Source: Chryseobacterium joostei
GTDB taxonomy: Bacteria > Bacteroidota > Bacteroidia > Flavobacteriales > Weeksellaceae
DNA: 64,000 nt
Assembly: GCF_003815775.1 (NCBI RefSeq)
Contig: NZ_CP033926.1
Span: forward strand, 992,001 to 1,056,000
Direction: 5' to 3'
This document shows positions 55,005-64,000 of the stretch, piece after piece (within the stretch, counting starts at the first letter, position 1; the number at the start of each line of letters is the position of its first letter). A program made the position numbers and the translations under genes. The notes beneath the pieces are model-generated. The model was not told the DNA's origin. It ran no database searches and worked only from the letters and a program-made list of their open reading frames with translations.

Positions 55005-55919
55005 ATGAATACAAATAAAACTTACTATGTCGTATGCTTTGGGGAGGTTCTATGGGATATCTTCCCCTCCGGTTCCAGAGCTGGTGGTGCCCCATTTAAT
55101 GTAGCTTACAATCTCTTCAAAATGGGAATTGATACAAAAATGCTCAGTAGGATCGGAAATGATCAATTAGGCCATCAGCTTCTCAATCAAATTGATCAAT
55201 GGGGAATAACAACAGATTTTATACAGGTAGATAAGGAAAGGCCTACAGGAACTGTACTTGCTGATTTTGATGAGCATGGAGAGGCTCAATATGAAATTGT
55301 AAAGGAAGTAGCATGGGATTACATAGAGGCTCTTCCGGAACATAAAGAGTTGATTCATAACTCTAATGCATTTGTTTTTGGAAGTTTAATCGCCAGAAAT
55401 GAAGCCTCCAAAAAAACGTTACTGGAACTTTTGGAACATTCAAAATTCAGGATATTTGACGTTAATTTCCGCCCTCCATTCATTGATTTTGAATTCATTA
55501 AGAAACTATTGCACAAAGCTGATCTTGTTAAAATGAATAAGGCAGAACTTAGAACAATTCTGGACTTTCTCGGCGTAGATTATATTGATGAAGATACAAG
55601 TATCAGACATCTTCAGGATTATTTTAACCTGAATGAAATCATTCTTACCAAAGGGAGTAAAGGTGCCAGATATTTTGTAGGCAGTACCTCCTATAATTTT
55701 CCGGCAGTTCATATTGAGATAGCAGACACGGTAGGAAGTGGAGATTCTTTTCTTGCAGGATTTCTGTCTAAAAGGATTCAGGGAAGATCGCCGGAAGAGA
55801 TTATGAAGCAAGCTACATCATTAGGTGCTTTTATCACTTCAAAATCAGGAGCATGCCCGGATTACACCTATGAAGAATTTAGAACATTCAGAGAAAATAA
55901 CTGCTATAAAACTTCTTAA
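55005..55919 (+). CDS. PfkB family fructokinase
   Basis: 304 aa. GSRAGGAPFNVAYNLFKMG, the substrate-binding di-Gly region, and the C-terminal DTVGSGDSFLAGFL with the catalytic Asp (GSGD variant of GAGD). Phosphorylates fructose or a related ketohexose. Starts directly after operator 2. Immediately followed by the MFS gene (10 bases). Confidence 0.92.
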   Translation: MNTNKTYYVVCFGEVLWDIFPSGSRAGGAPFNVAYNLFKMGIDTKMLSRIGNDQLGHQLLNQIDQWGITTDFIQVDKERPTGTVLADFDEHGEAQYEIVKEVAWDYIEALPEHKELIHNSNAFVFGSLIARNEASKKTLLELLEHSKFRIFDVNFRPPFIDFEFIKKLLHKADLVKMNKAELRTILDFLGVDYIDEDTSIRHLQDYFNLNEIILTKGSKGARYFVGSTSYNFPAVHIEIADTVGSGDSFLAGFLSKRIQGRSPEEIMKQATSLGAFITSKSGACPDYTYEEFRTFRENNCYKTS

Positions 55920-55929
55920 AACAGATACT

Positions 55930-57174
55930 ATGACTACTCCAAAATTTACAGATAAGAAATATTATATTGTCCTGTCTTTTGTTATCTCTTTATTCTTTTT
56001 CTGGGCTATTGCGCTTACAATGGGTGATGTGCTTAATAAGCATTTCCAGAATGTTCTTCACATCTCAAAATCAAAATCAGGACTCGTACAGCTTTCCATC
56101 TTTGGTGCGTATGCACTTATGGGCATTCCGGCAGGTGTTTTCATGAAAAGATTTGGCTATAAATCCGGTGTCATATTAGGGCTTTCACTTTTTGCCTTGG
56201 GAGCTTTTTTGTTTATTCCGGCAGCTGATGCTTCTTCATTTGATTTTTTCAGATTAGCTCTTTTTGTGCTTGCCATGGGAATGGCAACGCTTGAAACCGT
56301 GGCCCATCCTTTTGTAGCTGCTTTGGGTGATGAAAGGACGAGTGATCAGAGAGTGAATTTTGCTCAGTCTTTTAATGGTTTAGGAGCTATCATTGGTCCT
56401 CTTTTGGGTGGATATTTTATTTTTGGAACTCCAGATTCAGGATCAGATTCTCTGGATTCTGTAAAAAACCTTTATACATGGATTGGTATTGTGATTTTGA
56501 TGATTACTATTATTTTCAGTTTCATCAGAGTACCAGATCTCAAAGATCCTCATGCAGAAGACATCCTGATTTCAGAAAATGAAAAAGGTGAAGATGAATA
56601 TGTTTCAGATCCTCATGCGCCTCTCTATAAACAGAGACATTTTATATTTGCTGTCATTGCACAGTTTTTTAATATTGCTGCACAAGGGGGAACATGGGCT
56701 TATTTTATCAATTATGGGGTAGAAAAAATGCATCTTCCTGAAATACAAGCCTCCTATTATTTTTCTTTGAGTATGGCCATGATGATGATTGGAAGGTTTA
56801 TCGGCACTTTCCTGATGAGATTCATTGCACCCAATAAACTGCTGGCTATATTTACAGCATGTAATATTGTTCTTTGCCTGATTATTTCCCAAAGTTTCGG
56901 CTGGGCTTCATTTATAAGCCTTATTTTACTCAACCTGTTCCTGAGTGTAATGTATCCTACCATTTTCAGTCTTGGTCTTAAAAGGTTGGGATCAAAGGTC
57001 CAGCAAGCTTCATCATTTCTGGTTATGGCGATGTTTGGAGGAGCTGTTTTCCCCCCGCTAATGGGTAAGATTGCAGAAAAAGATATTGCCCATGCTTATC
57101 TCCTTCCTATTCTATGCTATGCGGTCATTTTATTGTTTGCATTAAAATTTTATAAGCCTAAAACCTTTAAATAA
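55930..57174 (+). CDS. MFS sugar transporter (FucP/GluP-like)
   Basis: 414 aa from the ATG at 55930; the longer frame to 55825 overlaps fructokinase and was rejected. Twelve helices; TMGDVLNKHFQNVLHISKSKSGLVQLSIFGAYALMGIPAGVFMKRFGYK is the FucP-family first-helix pair, MATLETVAHPFVAALG the middle motif. A sugar:H+ symporter for fucose/glucose/galactose-type sugars; here in a fructokinase operon, so a ketohexose is likely. Confidence 0.9.
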   Translation: MTTPKFTDKKYYIVLSFVISLFFFWAIALTMGDVLNKHFQNVLHISKSKSGLVQLSIFGAYALMGIPAGVFMKRFGYKSGVILGLSLFALGAFLFIPAADASSFDFFRLALFVLAMGMATLETVAHPFVAALGDERTSDQRVNFAQSFNGLGAIIGPLLGGYFIFGTPDSGSDSLDSVKNLYTWIGIVILMITIIFSFIRVPDLKDPHAEDILISENEKGEDEYVSDPHAPLYKQRHFIFAVIAQFFNIAAQGGTWAYFINYGVEKMHLPEIQASYYFSLSMAMMMIGRFIGTFLMRFIAPNKLLAIFTACNIVLCLIISQSFGWASFISLILLNLFLSVMYPTIFSLGLKRLGSKVQQASSFLVMAMFGGAVFPPLMGKIAEKDIAHAYLLPILCYAVILLFALKFYKPKTFK

Positions 57175-57179
57175 TCCCT

Positions 57180-58589
57180 ATGAAAACAAAGATTCTATGG
57201 GCCTGGTGCATTTTACTTATATGTATCAGCTGGGAAATTAATGCCCAGATTACCATAACCAACAAGAAATTTTCCTTTGGAACAACCGGAAGAATCGGCG
57301 TTGGATATTCTCCGAATGCAGATGGAAAGACAGGAAGACAATTAAACCTAAATAATCAGGGATCTTTAGGCGGTAGAATGGATCAGGGAGATTATGTTGA
57401 CTTTTTACCTACTTTCCATTTTAGTCCCGTGGTCAATGGTGACAGTACAAAAAGTACAAAGATAGACATGCAGGCAAGATTAAGCTTTTACTCCGGAGGA
57501 ACTTTTCTTGGAAATGTAGATTCAAAATCTAATCAGGGGATGATTATAGCCTTACCGGAAGCATTTGTAGAGGCTAGGAACATTATGGGAAGCGATTGGG
57601 ACGTATGGGCCGGATCAAGATGGCTGAGATATGATGACATTCATATTGCAGATTACTTTTATTTTGATGACCACTCGGCAACAGGTTGGGGAATAAGACA
57701 CAAGAATACCCGATTTTCTATGTTTTTTCCTGCCGCTATTGACACCGCAGCCAGTAACTCTACTCCATATTCTTATACCAATGTCATTAGTGGATCAAAA
57801 AACCTGATCTACAGACAAAGGGAGGTATTTGTTCTTGAACAGACATTTCCTTTTAAAAATTCAAGGCAAACGCTGAAGTTACTCGCAGAGTTTCATCATG
57901 TAGAAAAATCAGGAGAAAATTCCATAGAGCAATATCCATCTGATCGAGGCTGGGTTTTCGGAGCTAAATTAAATACCAATCTAAATACAAAGATTCCTGG
58001 TTCATTCAATCAGTTTTCTGTGAGATACGGAACCGGAATTGCCAATGGCGGAGACAATGGAAATACGCAGACCTGGCGGACCTATGGAGCACCTGATGAG
58101 CTAACCAAAACCTATAAAGGAGCTTATTCTCTTACAATCGTTGAGCATTTCCTTTGGAATATGTCAAACCGATGGTCGCTTAATCCCTATGCCGTTTTCA
58201 CCAGAAGTAAAGGAGGATCAACCAGTAAGGATAAAGCTCTAGATTATTACAACCGTGAAATTTTCAATACAAAAACAGAATTTAATACCGGAATAAGAGC
58301 TACATACTATATTAACAACTGGCTCCATATCCTTTCTGAACTACACTATGCTTCCAGAAAAAACGGAACAGAGGATGCTGCATCAATGATGAAGCTGGTT
58401 TTGGCTCCCACCATTGTTCCTACTGCAGAACGAAGTGTATGGGCACGACCTCACATCCGTTTTATTGCAGAAGTATCCAGATATAATGATCATGCTATGA
58501 ATAGTCTTTATTCACCATTTTTACAGCAGTCAGGTGCTAAAAGATTTGGGACTTATTTCGGAATACGAACAGAATGGTGGATTTTTTAA
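57180..58589 (+). CDS. Maltoporin-like carbohydrate porin
   Basis: 469 aa, signal MKTKILWAWCILLICISWEINAQ. Beta-barrel outer-membrane protein of the LamB/ScrY type: FSFGTTGRIGVGYSPN at the first strand, DWDVWAGSRWLRYDDIHIADYFYFDD (greasy-slide region), and a C-terminal strand ending in aromatic TEWWIF. Provides diffusion of the sugar across the outer membrane. 5 bases after the transporter, so part of the operon. Confidence 0.88.
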   Translation: MKTKILWAWCILLICISWEINAQITITNKKFSFGTTGRIGVGYSPNADGKTGRQLNLNNQGSLGGRMDQGDYVDFLPTFHFSPVVNGDSTKSTKIDMQARLSFYSGGTFLGNVDSKSNQGMIIALPEAFVEARNIMGSDWDVWAGSRWLRYDDIHIADYFYFDDHSATGWGIRHKNTRFSMFFPAAIDTAASNSTPYSYTNVISGSKNLIYRQREVFVLEQTFPFKNSRQTLKLLAEFHHVEKSGENSIEQYPSDRGWVFGAKLNTNLNTKIPGSFNQFSVRYGTGIANGGDNGNTQTWRTYGAPDELTKTYKGAYSLTIVEHFLWNMSNRWSLNPYAVFTRSKGGSTSKDKALDYYNREIFNTKTEFNTGIRATYYINNWLHILSELHYASRKNGTEDAASMMKLVLAPTIVPTAERSVWARPHIRFIAEVSRYNDHAMNSLYSPFLQQSGAKRFGTYFGIRTEWWIF

Positions 58590-58607
58590 AAGTAAAATAA
58601 AGAAAAT

Positions 58608-59453
58608 ATGATGAATATAAAACTAGGGGCTTCCCTACTCTCCTGGATCACCCCGTTATGGAATGCAGAATCAGGAAAATATGCCATAGAAAAAACCGCA
58701 GATAACGGGTTTGATCTCATCGAAATACTGCTGCCCAATTCAATGGAATTTGATGCAGCCACGGTAAAAAAACAGCTCAAAGAAAATCATCTGGAAGCCA
58801 TATGCTCATTAAACCTTCCAAAAGATGCTCATATCGCATTTTATCCTGATGCTGCGGAAAAACTCATCAAAAAAGCAATCGATAAAGTGCATGAACTGGA
58901 AACCAATCTTCTGGCTGGGGTTCTGCATGGAGGAATAGGAGCTTTTACTGGAAAGCCACTCACGGAAAATGAAAAAGAAATCATTGCCGAAGTTTGGTGT
59001 AATGTGGCAGATTATGCCCGAGTGAAAAATGTAGATATCGCCATAGAACCTATTAACCGCTATGAATCCTATGTTTGTAATACTGCAGAAAACGTCTTGG
59101 AGCTTATTAAGAAGACAGGAAAAAATAATCTCTTTGTCCACCTTGATACTTTTCATATGAATATTGAAGAAAACAATTTTTATGACCCAATTATCAAATC
59201 CGGAAAAATGCTGAAACATATCCATGTTACAGAATCTCACCGTGGTATGTTGGGAGAAGGAAATGTAAATTGGGAGGCATTTTTCTCTGCACTAAAAGCA
59301 ATCAATTTTGAGGGAAATCTGGTTCTTGAAAATTTCAGTTCTTCAGTTCCGGGAATGCAGGAAAAGGTTTCATTATGGCAGCAATCGCCTTATAATGCGC
59401 AGGAGCTTGCTGAAAGAAGTCTTGCTTTTTTAAAGAAACATATAGAAAAATAA
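58608..59453 (+). CDS. TIM-barrel sugar epimerase/isomerase (ketose 3-epimerase-like)
   Basis: 281 aa, AP-endonuclease-2 / xylose-isomerase-like barrel. The metal and catalytic set of ketose 3-epimerases can be traced: Glu in IEPINRYES, Asp in VHLDTFHMNIEE, His in HIHVTESHRGMLGEGN, and Glu in LVLENFS. Could turn psicose or tagatose into fructose, then phosphorylated by the kinase. Hydroxypyruvate isomerase is the main alternative. Last gene of the operon; terminator follows. Confidence 0.85.
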   Translation: MMNIKLGASLLSWITPLWNAESGKYAIEKTADNGFDLIEILLPNSMEFDAATVKKQLKENHLEAICSLNLPKDAHIAFYPDAAEKLIKKAIDKVHELETNLLAGVLHGGIGAFTGKPLTENEKEIIAEVWCNVADYARVKNVDIAIEPINRYESYVCNTAENVLELIKKTGKNNLFVHLDTFHMNIEENNFYDPIIKSGKMLKHIHVTESHRGMLGEGNVNWEAFFSALKAINFEGNLVLENFSSSVPGMQEKVSLWQQSPYNAQELAERSLAFLKKHIEK

Positions 59454-59497
59454 TCAATCATCCACTTATGTTTTTGGTAATTATTTTGAAAGTAAAA

Positions 59498-59521
59498 AAG
59501 CTCCTAAAAAAGGAGCTTTGT
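59498..59521 (+). terminator. Terminator of the sugar operon
   Basis: AAAGCTCC / GGAGCTTT arms with an A-rich loop, 44 bases after the epimerase stop. Confidence 0.7.
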
Positions 59522-59817
59522 GACTGCAGAGGTTCAGTTTTCGAACACTTTTGTAGAAGATTTGAATAAACTCACAGAACTTTCTAGAATCGATATCTAT
59601 TTAAATATCATCTAAAAATACAGATTAAAAAAACATTTATAAAAAAATACACTTGAAAATACATTGTCTTTTTTGGCTTATAGCAAAATATAATAATTAA
59701 TAAAACTCCAGTAGAGAGCTAAACTATGCTATTACCAAATAGAAATATGATACAAGCAAATTAATATCTATTTTCGTTTTTTTGCTTCAAAAAATCCTTG
59801 TGCTCATTGTTTAATTT

Positions 59818-60492
59818 TTAATTCAATTTTTTCAGAGCAATTTCGATTGCTGTTTGTCCATTTGGCATTACAGAATTTTTCATTTCGATTAATTTTTCTT
59901 TTGCAGGCTTATATTTGTGAAAACCCAGAATTTGAATTGCTCTCTCTTGGATATACATATCTTCATCATCAAGGAATGGATAAATGCTATCTTCAATTTC
60001 TTCTACTGAAGTCAATACAATAATTGAATATGCAATTTGTAATCTTACGTCTTCATCATTTTCTGAATGAAAGTTGGTTTTAAGTTCTTCGATTATTTGT
60101 TTTCGTTCGATAAATTCCGGTGGATTTTTAGAATTAGGAAAATCGAATGAAATTTCTTCTAAATCGTAAAAATCGTAAGCCTCTGGATTTTCATCAATTA
60201 CTTTTAGAAAGCTAGAAATATCTTTAAATTTCGGTTCTAAATTTGGTTCGTCGTGGCTTAAATAGCAAATCATTCCTTTCATTGGTCCGCTAACATTAAT
60301 ACACCAATAATTTGAGTCTTCATCTGTTAACAAAGCAACCAGATTTTTATAAATCGGAAATTGACTAAAATAATTTTCCATTTCGCCAAACTCTGCATCG
60401 TCAAGCAGAACGAATCCGTCTCTTGATTGAAAAGCTTTTAATTTCTCTATTTCCGAAGTGTTTAAGTCAAATTTATTTAATTTTTCAATCAT
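59818..60492 (-). CDS. SMI1/KNR4- and HEAT-repeat-like protein (possible immunity protein)
   Basis: 224 aa. The N-terminal half (FVLLDDAEFGEMENYFSQFPIYKNLVALLTDEDSNYWCINVSGPMKGMICYLSHDEP) resembles SMI1/KNR4-type domains; the C-terminal half shows HEAT-like helices (EDVRLQIAYSIIVLTSVEEIEDSIYPFLDDEDMYIQERAIQILG). SMI1 proteins are common immunity proteins for polymorphic toxins, but no toxin gene is in view. Acidic, soluble. No terminator seen. Confidence 0.7.
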   Translation of the reverse strand: MIEKLNKFDLNTSEIEKLKAFQSRDGFVLLDDAEFGEMENYFSQFPIYKNLVALLTDEDSNYWCINVSGPMKGMICYLSHDEPNLEPKFKDISSFLKVIDENPEAYDFYDLEEISFDFPNSKNPPEFIERKQIIEELKTNFHSENDEDVRLQIAYSIIVLTSVEEIEDSIYPFLDDEDMYIQERAIQILGFHKYKPAKEKLIEMKNSVMPNGQTAIEIALKKLN

Positions 60493-60598
60493 AGTTTTAT
60501 AGTATTAACGATCGTTTTTTTTACGATTTATCAATTCAGTTTTCAATAAGTGTCTTTCCATATCTTATTATCAAATTGTCGTTTTTTGGTTTAATAAA

Positions 60599-61295
60599 TT
60601 ATTCAATTGGTTGTGACAATTTTTGATACGCTTGTTCTTTTGTTAATTTATATAAATCCTCAAACTCACTTTTTCTTTTTGATGGATTAAATTTCACTTT
60701 CCAAAGGCTTTTAGAAAGGAAATTAATATGCATATTCTTTTTATTTTCTACATCATATAAACTGTCGACGATTTTTTGAGGAATCTGAATAGATGTTTTG
60801 TGATGTAAATTCTCCTTTGACTCCAAAAATTCATCAACTATTTTTTTTGTACGTAATAGAATCTAATGACATATTGAGTGCTTTAGCCGGAATTATATTG
60901 TATTTGTACACATAAAATGTTTTTGGTAGCAAAGGAAATAATTCCCCTCTACTGTACAACTCTTCGAGCGTTAAACCATCAGTACTTAAACCCTCTACAT
61001 TTATTCCATTTTTATCATAAATCATAAACTGCGGATGATGGTCATAATTAATAGATTTAAAATAAAAATTGGGCTTTTTGAGAATTGTAGTTGAATAATT
61101 TACAATTTGTATCTTGTAAGGTAAGTAAACCAGTAAACTGTCATTTTTTTTATTTGTATAATCTTTATATGGTAAAATTTTGACAGGAATGCTTTTACTT
61201 ACTTCAATTTCATTTACAGTTATTCTAGGAAAAAAGAACAAGTATACTGAAATTAAAATTATGATTAGTAAAATAGCAATAATGATTTTTTTCAT
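60599..61295 (-). pseudogene. Membrane-anchored protein broken by a frameshift at an A8 run
   Basis: Two frames join if one A is removed from the run at 60841-60848. The N-terminal piece (60834-61295) starts MKKIIIAILLIIILISVYLFFF, an anchor, and ends SLDSITYKKNS-stop. The second frame continues VDEFLESKENLHHKTSIQIPQ ... KLTKEQAYQKLSQPIE to 60599. The combined length would be 231 aa. Either a sequencing error, a phase-variable homopolymer or a real inactivation. Family not recognised. Confidence 0.6.
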
Positions 61296-61453
61296 TTTGT
61301 GAATAGTATTGTTTTTAGATTATACCATTGGGATGAATGGGAGAACAATTGTTGAACTTTACAGTTTCGTTCCACTACTAAAAAAACCTTTGTTGAAAGA
61401 TTTGAATAAATTTAAATTTGAAAATCTATCTCGAAAAATCAGACAACAAATAT

Positions 61454-61792
61454 TTATTTAATGCTATGTGAAGGAACTTTGGATTTTAAAAATTCAAAGA
61501 CATCATTTGTTTTTCGGGAAAACAAACTGAGTTGTTTTTCTGTACCATTTTGAAGCAATATTTTCATAATGATAACCTTAAAAAAAAGAAAACCTCCCTT
61601 TTTCAGAAAACTTACTTCATCATATTTGAAAGAACAATTTTGACGTTGGCTCTTGGCTGCCAATCCCTTGGTCAAATTATCCGTTGCGTTTGGGACAAAA
61701 GAAAACTCATCAGCAAAATAATTCATCTTTCCTGTACTTTGTCCTCCTGCATAATGGAGTGTGGTGTAAACACTATCGCCTGTTTGTATCAT
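61454..61792 (-). CDS. Hypothetical protein
   Basis: 112 aa, not recognised. Rather basic; SFLKKGGFLFFKVIIMKILLQNGTEKQLSLFSRKTNDVFEFLKSK could be a short PH/GRAM-like beta domain. Start at 61792 gives MIQTGDSVYT. Lies between the frameshifted gene and the DKNYY gene on the same strand; perhaps co-transcribed. Confidence 0.55.
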   Translation of the reverse strand: MIQTGDSVYTTLHYAGGQSTGKMNYFADEFSFVPNATDNLTKGLAAKSQRQNCSFKYDEVSFLKKGGFLFFKVIIMKILLQNGTEKQLSLFSRKTNDVFEFLKSKVPSHSIK

Positions 61793-61837
61793 TTTAATTT
61801 TGTTTTTTTTAGTTTGTTCAATTATTTGAATATAAAA

Positions 61838-63499
61838 TCAGTTTTCAAAATTTTGTTTTAGGTTGGGAATCCATTCTTGTTGGTCCGGAAGTTCATTTCC
61901 TAAATTTCGGATAGTTACATTATCCGAAATCTGAACAAGCCAATATCCCTCGATATTTTTGAAAAGATAATAGTTTGAACCCGGACTTCTATCTTGGCTA
62001 CAACCTCTTCTGTAACCAGTGAAAATACCCAATAATTCTATATTTTTAGATTTAATAATTTTGTGATGATAATGATACAGATAGTTTTTATCCTTTAAAA
62101 AACCGTTGAAAGTTGGTTCTAAAGTTTCCTTGTCCAAACCATCTATCACTTGCAATCCTACTCCTCTACTATAGTTGTAAACATTTTTGGTATCTTTATA
62201 GAAAACCCCATTTACACTACCGAATGTTCCCGCATCAGCAATCGTTTTTTTACCATCCCAATAGATTGTATTGCCGGATTTGTATAACAAATAATCATAG
62301 GTTTCATCAACTTCGATTTTAGAATTTCCAACTTTATCAAGTCTTAATTTATTTTCTTTTGCCAAATTGATTTGTTCAGAAGTTAGATTTTCATACAATT
62401 TTTTGTTCCAAGGGTCATAAGCTTGATTTTCGTACATAATATACCTTGAGTCATCTGTAATGAAAAGATTGTCCTCGCTGATGGGCTTGTTATATTTATA
62501 AGGAAATTTCACGTAAATAACTTTCTTATCAGCTTCAATCCATTCCCGCTCATAAACTCCATTTTTATCGAAACAAAAATCTGAGTGTGGGAGCATTCCA
62601 AATGTTTTGGCATCAAAGTTATTTTTAAGGTCATTATCTCTTGAGTAAACCTTTTCCCCGTCTGAAAGATAGGCTCTGTTTACCTGATCCCAAACTTTTA
62701 TATTTTTTAAATTTTCTTTTTTTACAGGCAAAACTGCTGTACCATAATACGCATTGTTATCATCTACAGAATAGCTTCTGGAAAGTCCTCTCAATGTTTT
62801 TGCATCAACATTTGGATGGATAGTAAAATTGTCATTATTTCTAGTTAAAACAAATGCAGAAGTCTTCAAAAAAACATCGTTTACAGGAATTATTTTTTCG
62901 TTTTTGTAGGTGATGATTTCGCCATTTAGATAAGCGTTATTCTTATCAAAAGTAAATTCATTACAGGATTTTTGTACAGATGAACCATCGGAATTTTCTA
63001 TCCTCTTGTCAAAATAATAGACATAGTTTTTGTCTTTAAAATAATAACCATTGAAACATTCAACTGCCTGAAAGGTTTCTACATCTGAAACGGATATTTT
63101 CTTGTTGTTTTTATACACCGTATCTTTTATTTTCCAAAGCACTTGGGGATTTTCATAATCATTATTTCTGCCAATAATCTTAAATCCGGTGGTATCTGTT
63201 TTAATTTTTTCTCCTCGGAAATAAACTCCATTTTTATCTAATGCAAAAAATTCTCTTTCGTTATGTTTTGGAAACCGGAAGGATTTCATATCAGGCTGTA
63301 AAACTTTCCGGCTATTACAATTTTCATAGACAACAAAATCTTTATTAACCAAATACATATCTTCATCAATATAATCACAACCAAACGATGTGACTTTCAT
63401 ATTTGCACTAATAATTGGCTCTATAATTTTTATTCTATTTTTTTCCTGAGCCATTCCTAAAAAAGGAAGAATAGAGAATAGTATCAATATTTTTTTCAT
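61838..63499 (-). CDS. DKNYY-repeat secreted protein
   Basis: 553 aa. Signal MKKILILFSILPFLGMAQ. Many copies of a ~30-residue repeat with the D-K-N-x-Y/V-Y pattern (FALDKNGVYFRG, YFKDKNYVYYFDK, FTFDKNNAYLNG, SVDDNNAYYG, CFDKNGVYER, GFLKDKNYLYHYHHK), each preceded by an F-x-x-L/V strand. The DKNYY family is a bacterial repeat of unknown function, perhaps beta-propeller-like. The repeats vary, so no tandem DNA repeat is visible. Confidence 0.82.
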   Translation of the reverse strand: MKKILILFSILPFLGMAQEKNRIKIIEPIISANMKVTSFGCDYIDEDMYLVNKDFVVYENCNSRKVLQPDMKSFRFPKHNEREFFALDKNGVYFRGEKIKTDTTGFKIIGRNNDYENPQVLWKIKDTVYKNNKKISVSDVETFQAVECFNGYYFKDKNYVYYFDKRIENSDGSSVQKSCNEFTFDKNNAYLNGEIITYKNEKIIPVNDVFLKTSAFVLTRNNDNFTIHPNVDAKTLRGLSRSYSVDDNNAYYGTAVLPVKKENLKNIKVWDQVNRAYLSDGEKVYSRDNDLKNNFDAKTFGMLPHSDFCFDKNGVYEREWIEADKKVIYVKFPYKYNKPISEDNLFITDDSRYIMYENQAYDPWNKKLYENLTSEQINLAKENKLRLDKVGNSKIEVDETYDYLLYKSGNTIYWDGKKTIADAGTFGSVNGVFYKDTKNVYNYSRGVGLQVIDGLDKETLEPTFNGFLKDKNYLYHYHHKIIKSKNIELLGIFTGYRRGCSQDRSPGSNYYLFKNIEGYWLVQISDNVTIRNLGNELPDQQEWIPNLKQNFEN

Positions 63500-63641
63500 T
63501 CAAGTTGTGTTTTTTTTATGCTGAGAGTTAGCAATGATGGAGCAATATTTCGTACAAAAGTTAAACCAAATAATTAGCTTTGAATTTTATCGTTTACTTC
63601 TCCTAACGCATACTTTATTGGAAATTGCTTCTAATGATTTA

Positions 63642-64000
63642 TTAAAATTCGGAACCTTTATCCCAAACAAAATCCTGAATCGGAATCCATTGCCGGTTTT
63701 TTCTTTCATACCAAACCGTAAAAAATTGGTTTTCGCTGATTTCCCAAGTCACTTCTTTGATGATAATATCTTTTTTTTCAATTTCTTCGGAAGTATGAAT
63801 TTCCGACAACCCGTCCCGAATTCCTGCAAGCCAACTATCATTGTCGCCCATAATGAAAGTCTCAGATTCTATTGGAAGATGTTTTCGGATTACTCCATTT
63901 TTCGAGTATAAACTATCCATAAAATCATCATATTTTTTTCCTCTGATTTCTTCCGGCAATACGAAACGGTTACTGTTAATAATTTTCGATTTTTCATTTT
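63642..64000 (-). CDS. Hypothetical protein, truncated by the window edge
   Basis: At least 119 aa; the frame is open to the right edge (NEKSKIINSNRFVLPEEIRG at the edge) so the true start is outside. C terminus: IIIKEVTWEISENQFFTVWYERKNRQWIPIQDFVWDKGSEF. No family recognised. A GTG or TTG at about 63959 would be an internal start but the frame clearly continues upstream. Confidence 0.6.
   Translation of the reverse strand, partial: NEKSKIINSNRFVLPEEIRGKKYDDFMDSLYSKNGVIRKHLPIESETFIMGDNDSWLAGIRDGLSEIHTSEEIEKKDIIIKEVTWEISENQFFTVWYERKNRQWIPIQDFVWDKGSEF

Overview
The window looks like a chromosomal piece of a Chryseobacterium-like flavobacterium (Weeksellaceae, Bacteroidota). The support is: AT-rich DNA, Bacteroidota-type promoters (TAnnTTTG -7 boxes) instead of sigma70 boxes, almost no Shine-Dalgarno sites, a flavobacterial Hc1 histone-like gene, a flavastacin-like M12 peptidase, carotenoid genes, and the character of the housekeeping genes (parE, ychF, typA, tex). 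Everything is read by eye from the sequence; family names come from memory of motifs and not from a search.

Layout. 0-14.3 kb is mostly core: parE, a DUF2867 protein, an aminotransferase, an AraC regulator with an SDR, ychF, ferritin, a GHL10 lipoprotein, typA, DUF1294 and YceI. Two small double-glycine-leader peptides with the same four-cysteine core sit at 4.2 and 6.4 kb. 14.5-21.7 kb is a complete type II-C CRISPR-Cas locus: 25 perfect 47-nt repeats plus one degenerate repeat, 25 spacers, cas2-cas1-cas9 on the minus strand, and a tracrRNA on the plus strand just beyond cas9. The anti-repeat fixes the crRNA strand as plus, so the array runs head-on into the cas operon. Each repeat carries a promoter-like element, which could explain how crRNAs are made without a conventional leader promoter.

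21.7-32.8 kb holds tex, a HAD phosphatase, an M28 peptidase, the Hc1 protein, a MocR/GNAT divergent pair, and an AraC plus Bcr/CflA efflux pair. 32.8-35.4 kb is a duplicated, partly decayed region. Two paralogous tetR genes alternate with three copies of one operator-promoter element. Two of those promoters point at about 120-nt transcription units that end in a conserved terminator and encode no protein. 35.5-39.7 kb has lipoproteins (one with a JAMM-like motif), a J-domain/KTSC protein and small unknown genes.

39.9-53.3 kb is a light-related block: a bacteriophytochrome histidine kinase, then on one strand crtI, crtB, SRPBCC, crtZ, a lycopene cyclase, a lipocalin, ribA, a small stress-like protein, photolyase, ferrochelatase and a MarR regulator. 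The products would make zeaxanthin-type carotenoids and flavin/heme-linked photoprotection. The same extended promoter motif lies upstream of crtI, photolyase and marR, suggesting one regulon. 53.9-59.5 kb is a LacI-controlled sugar operon (fructokinase, MFS permease, maltoporin-like porin, TIM-barrel epimerase) with two identical operators, best explained as uptake and epimerisation of a ketohexose to fructose. 59.8-64 kb is accessory: an immunity-like HEAT protein, a membrane-anchored gene broken at an A8 run, a DKNYY-repeat protein, and a gene running off the right edge.
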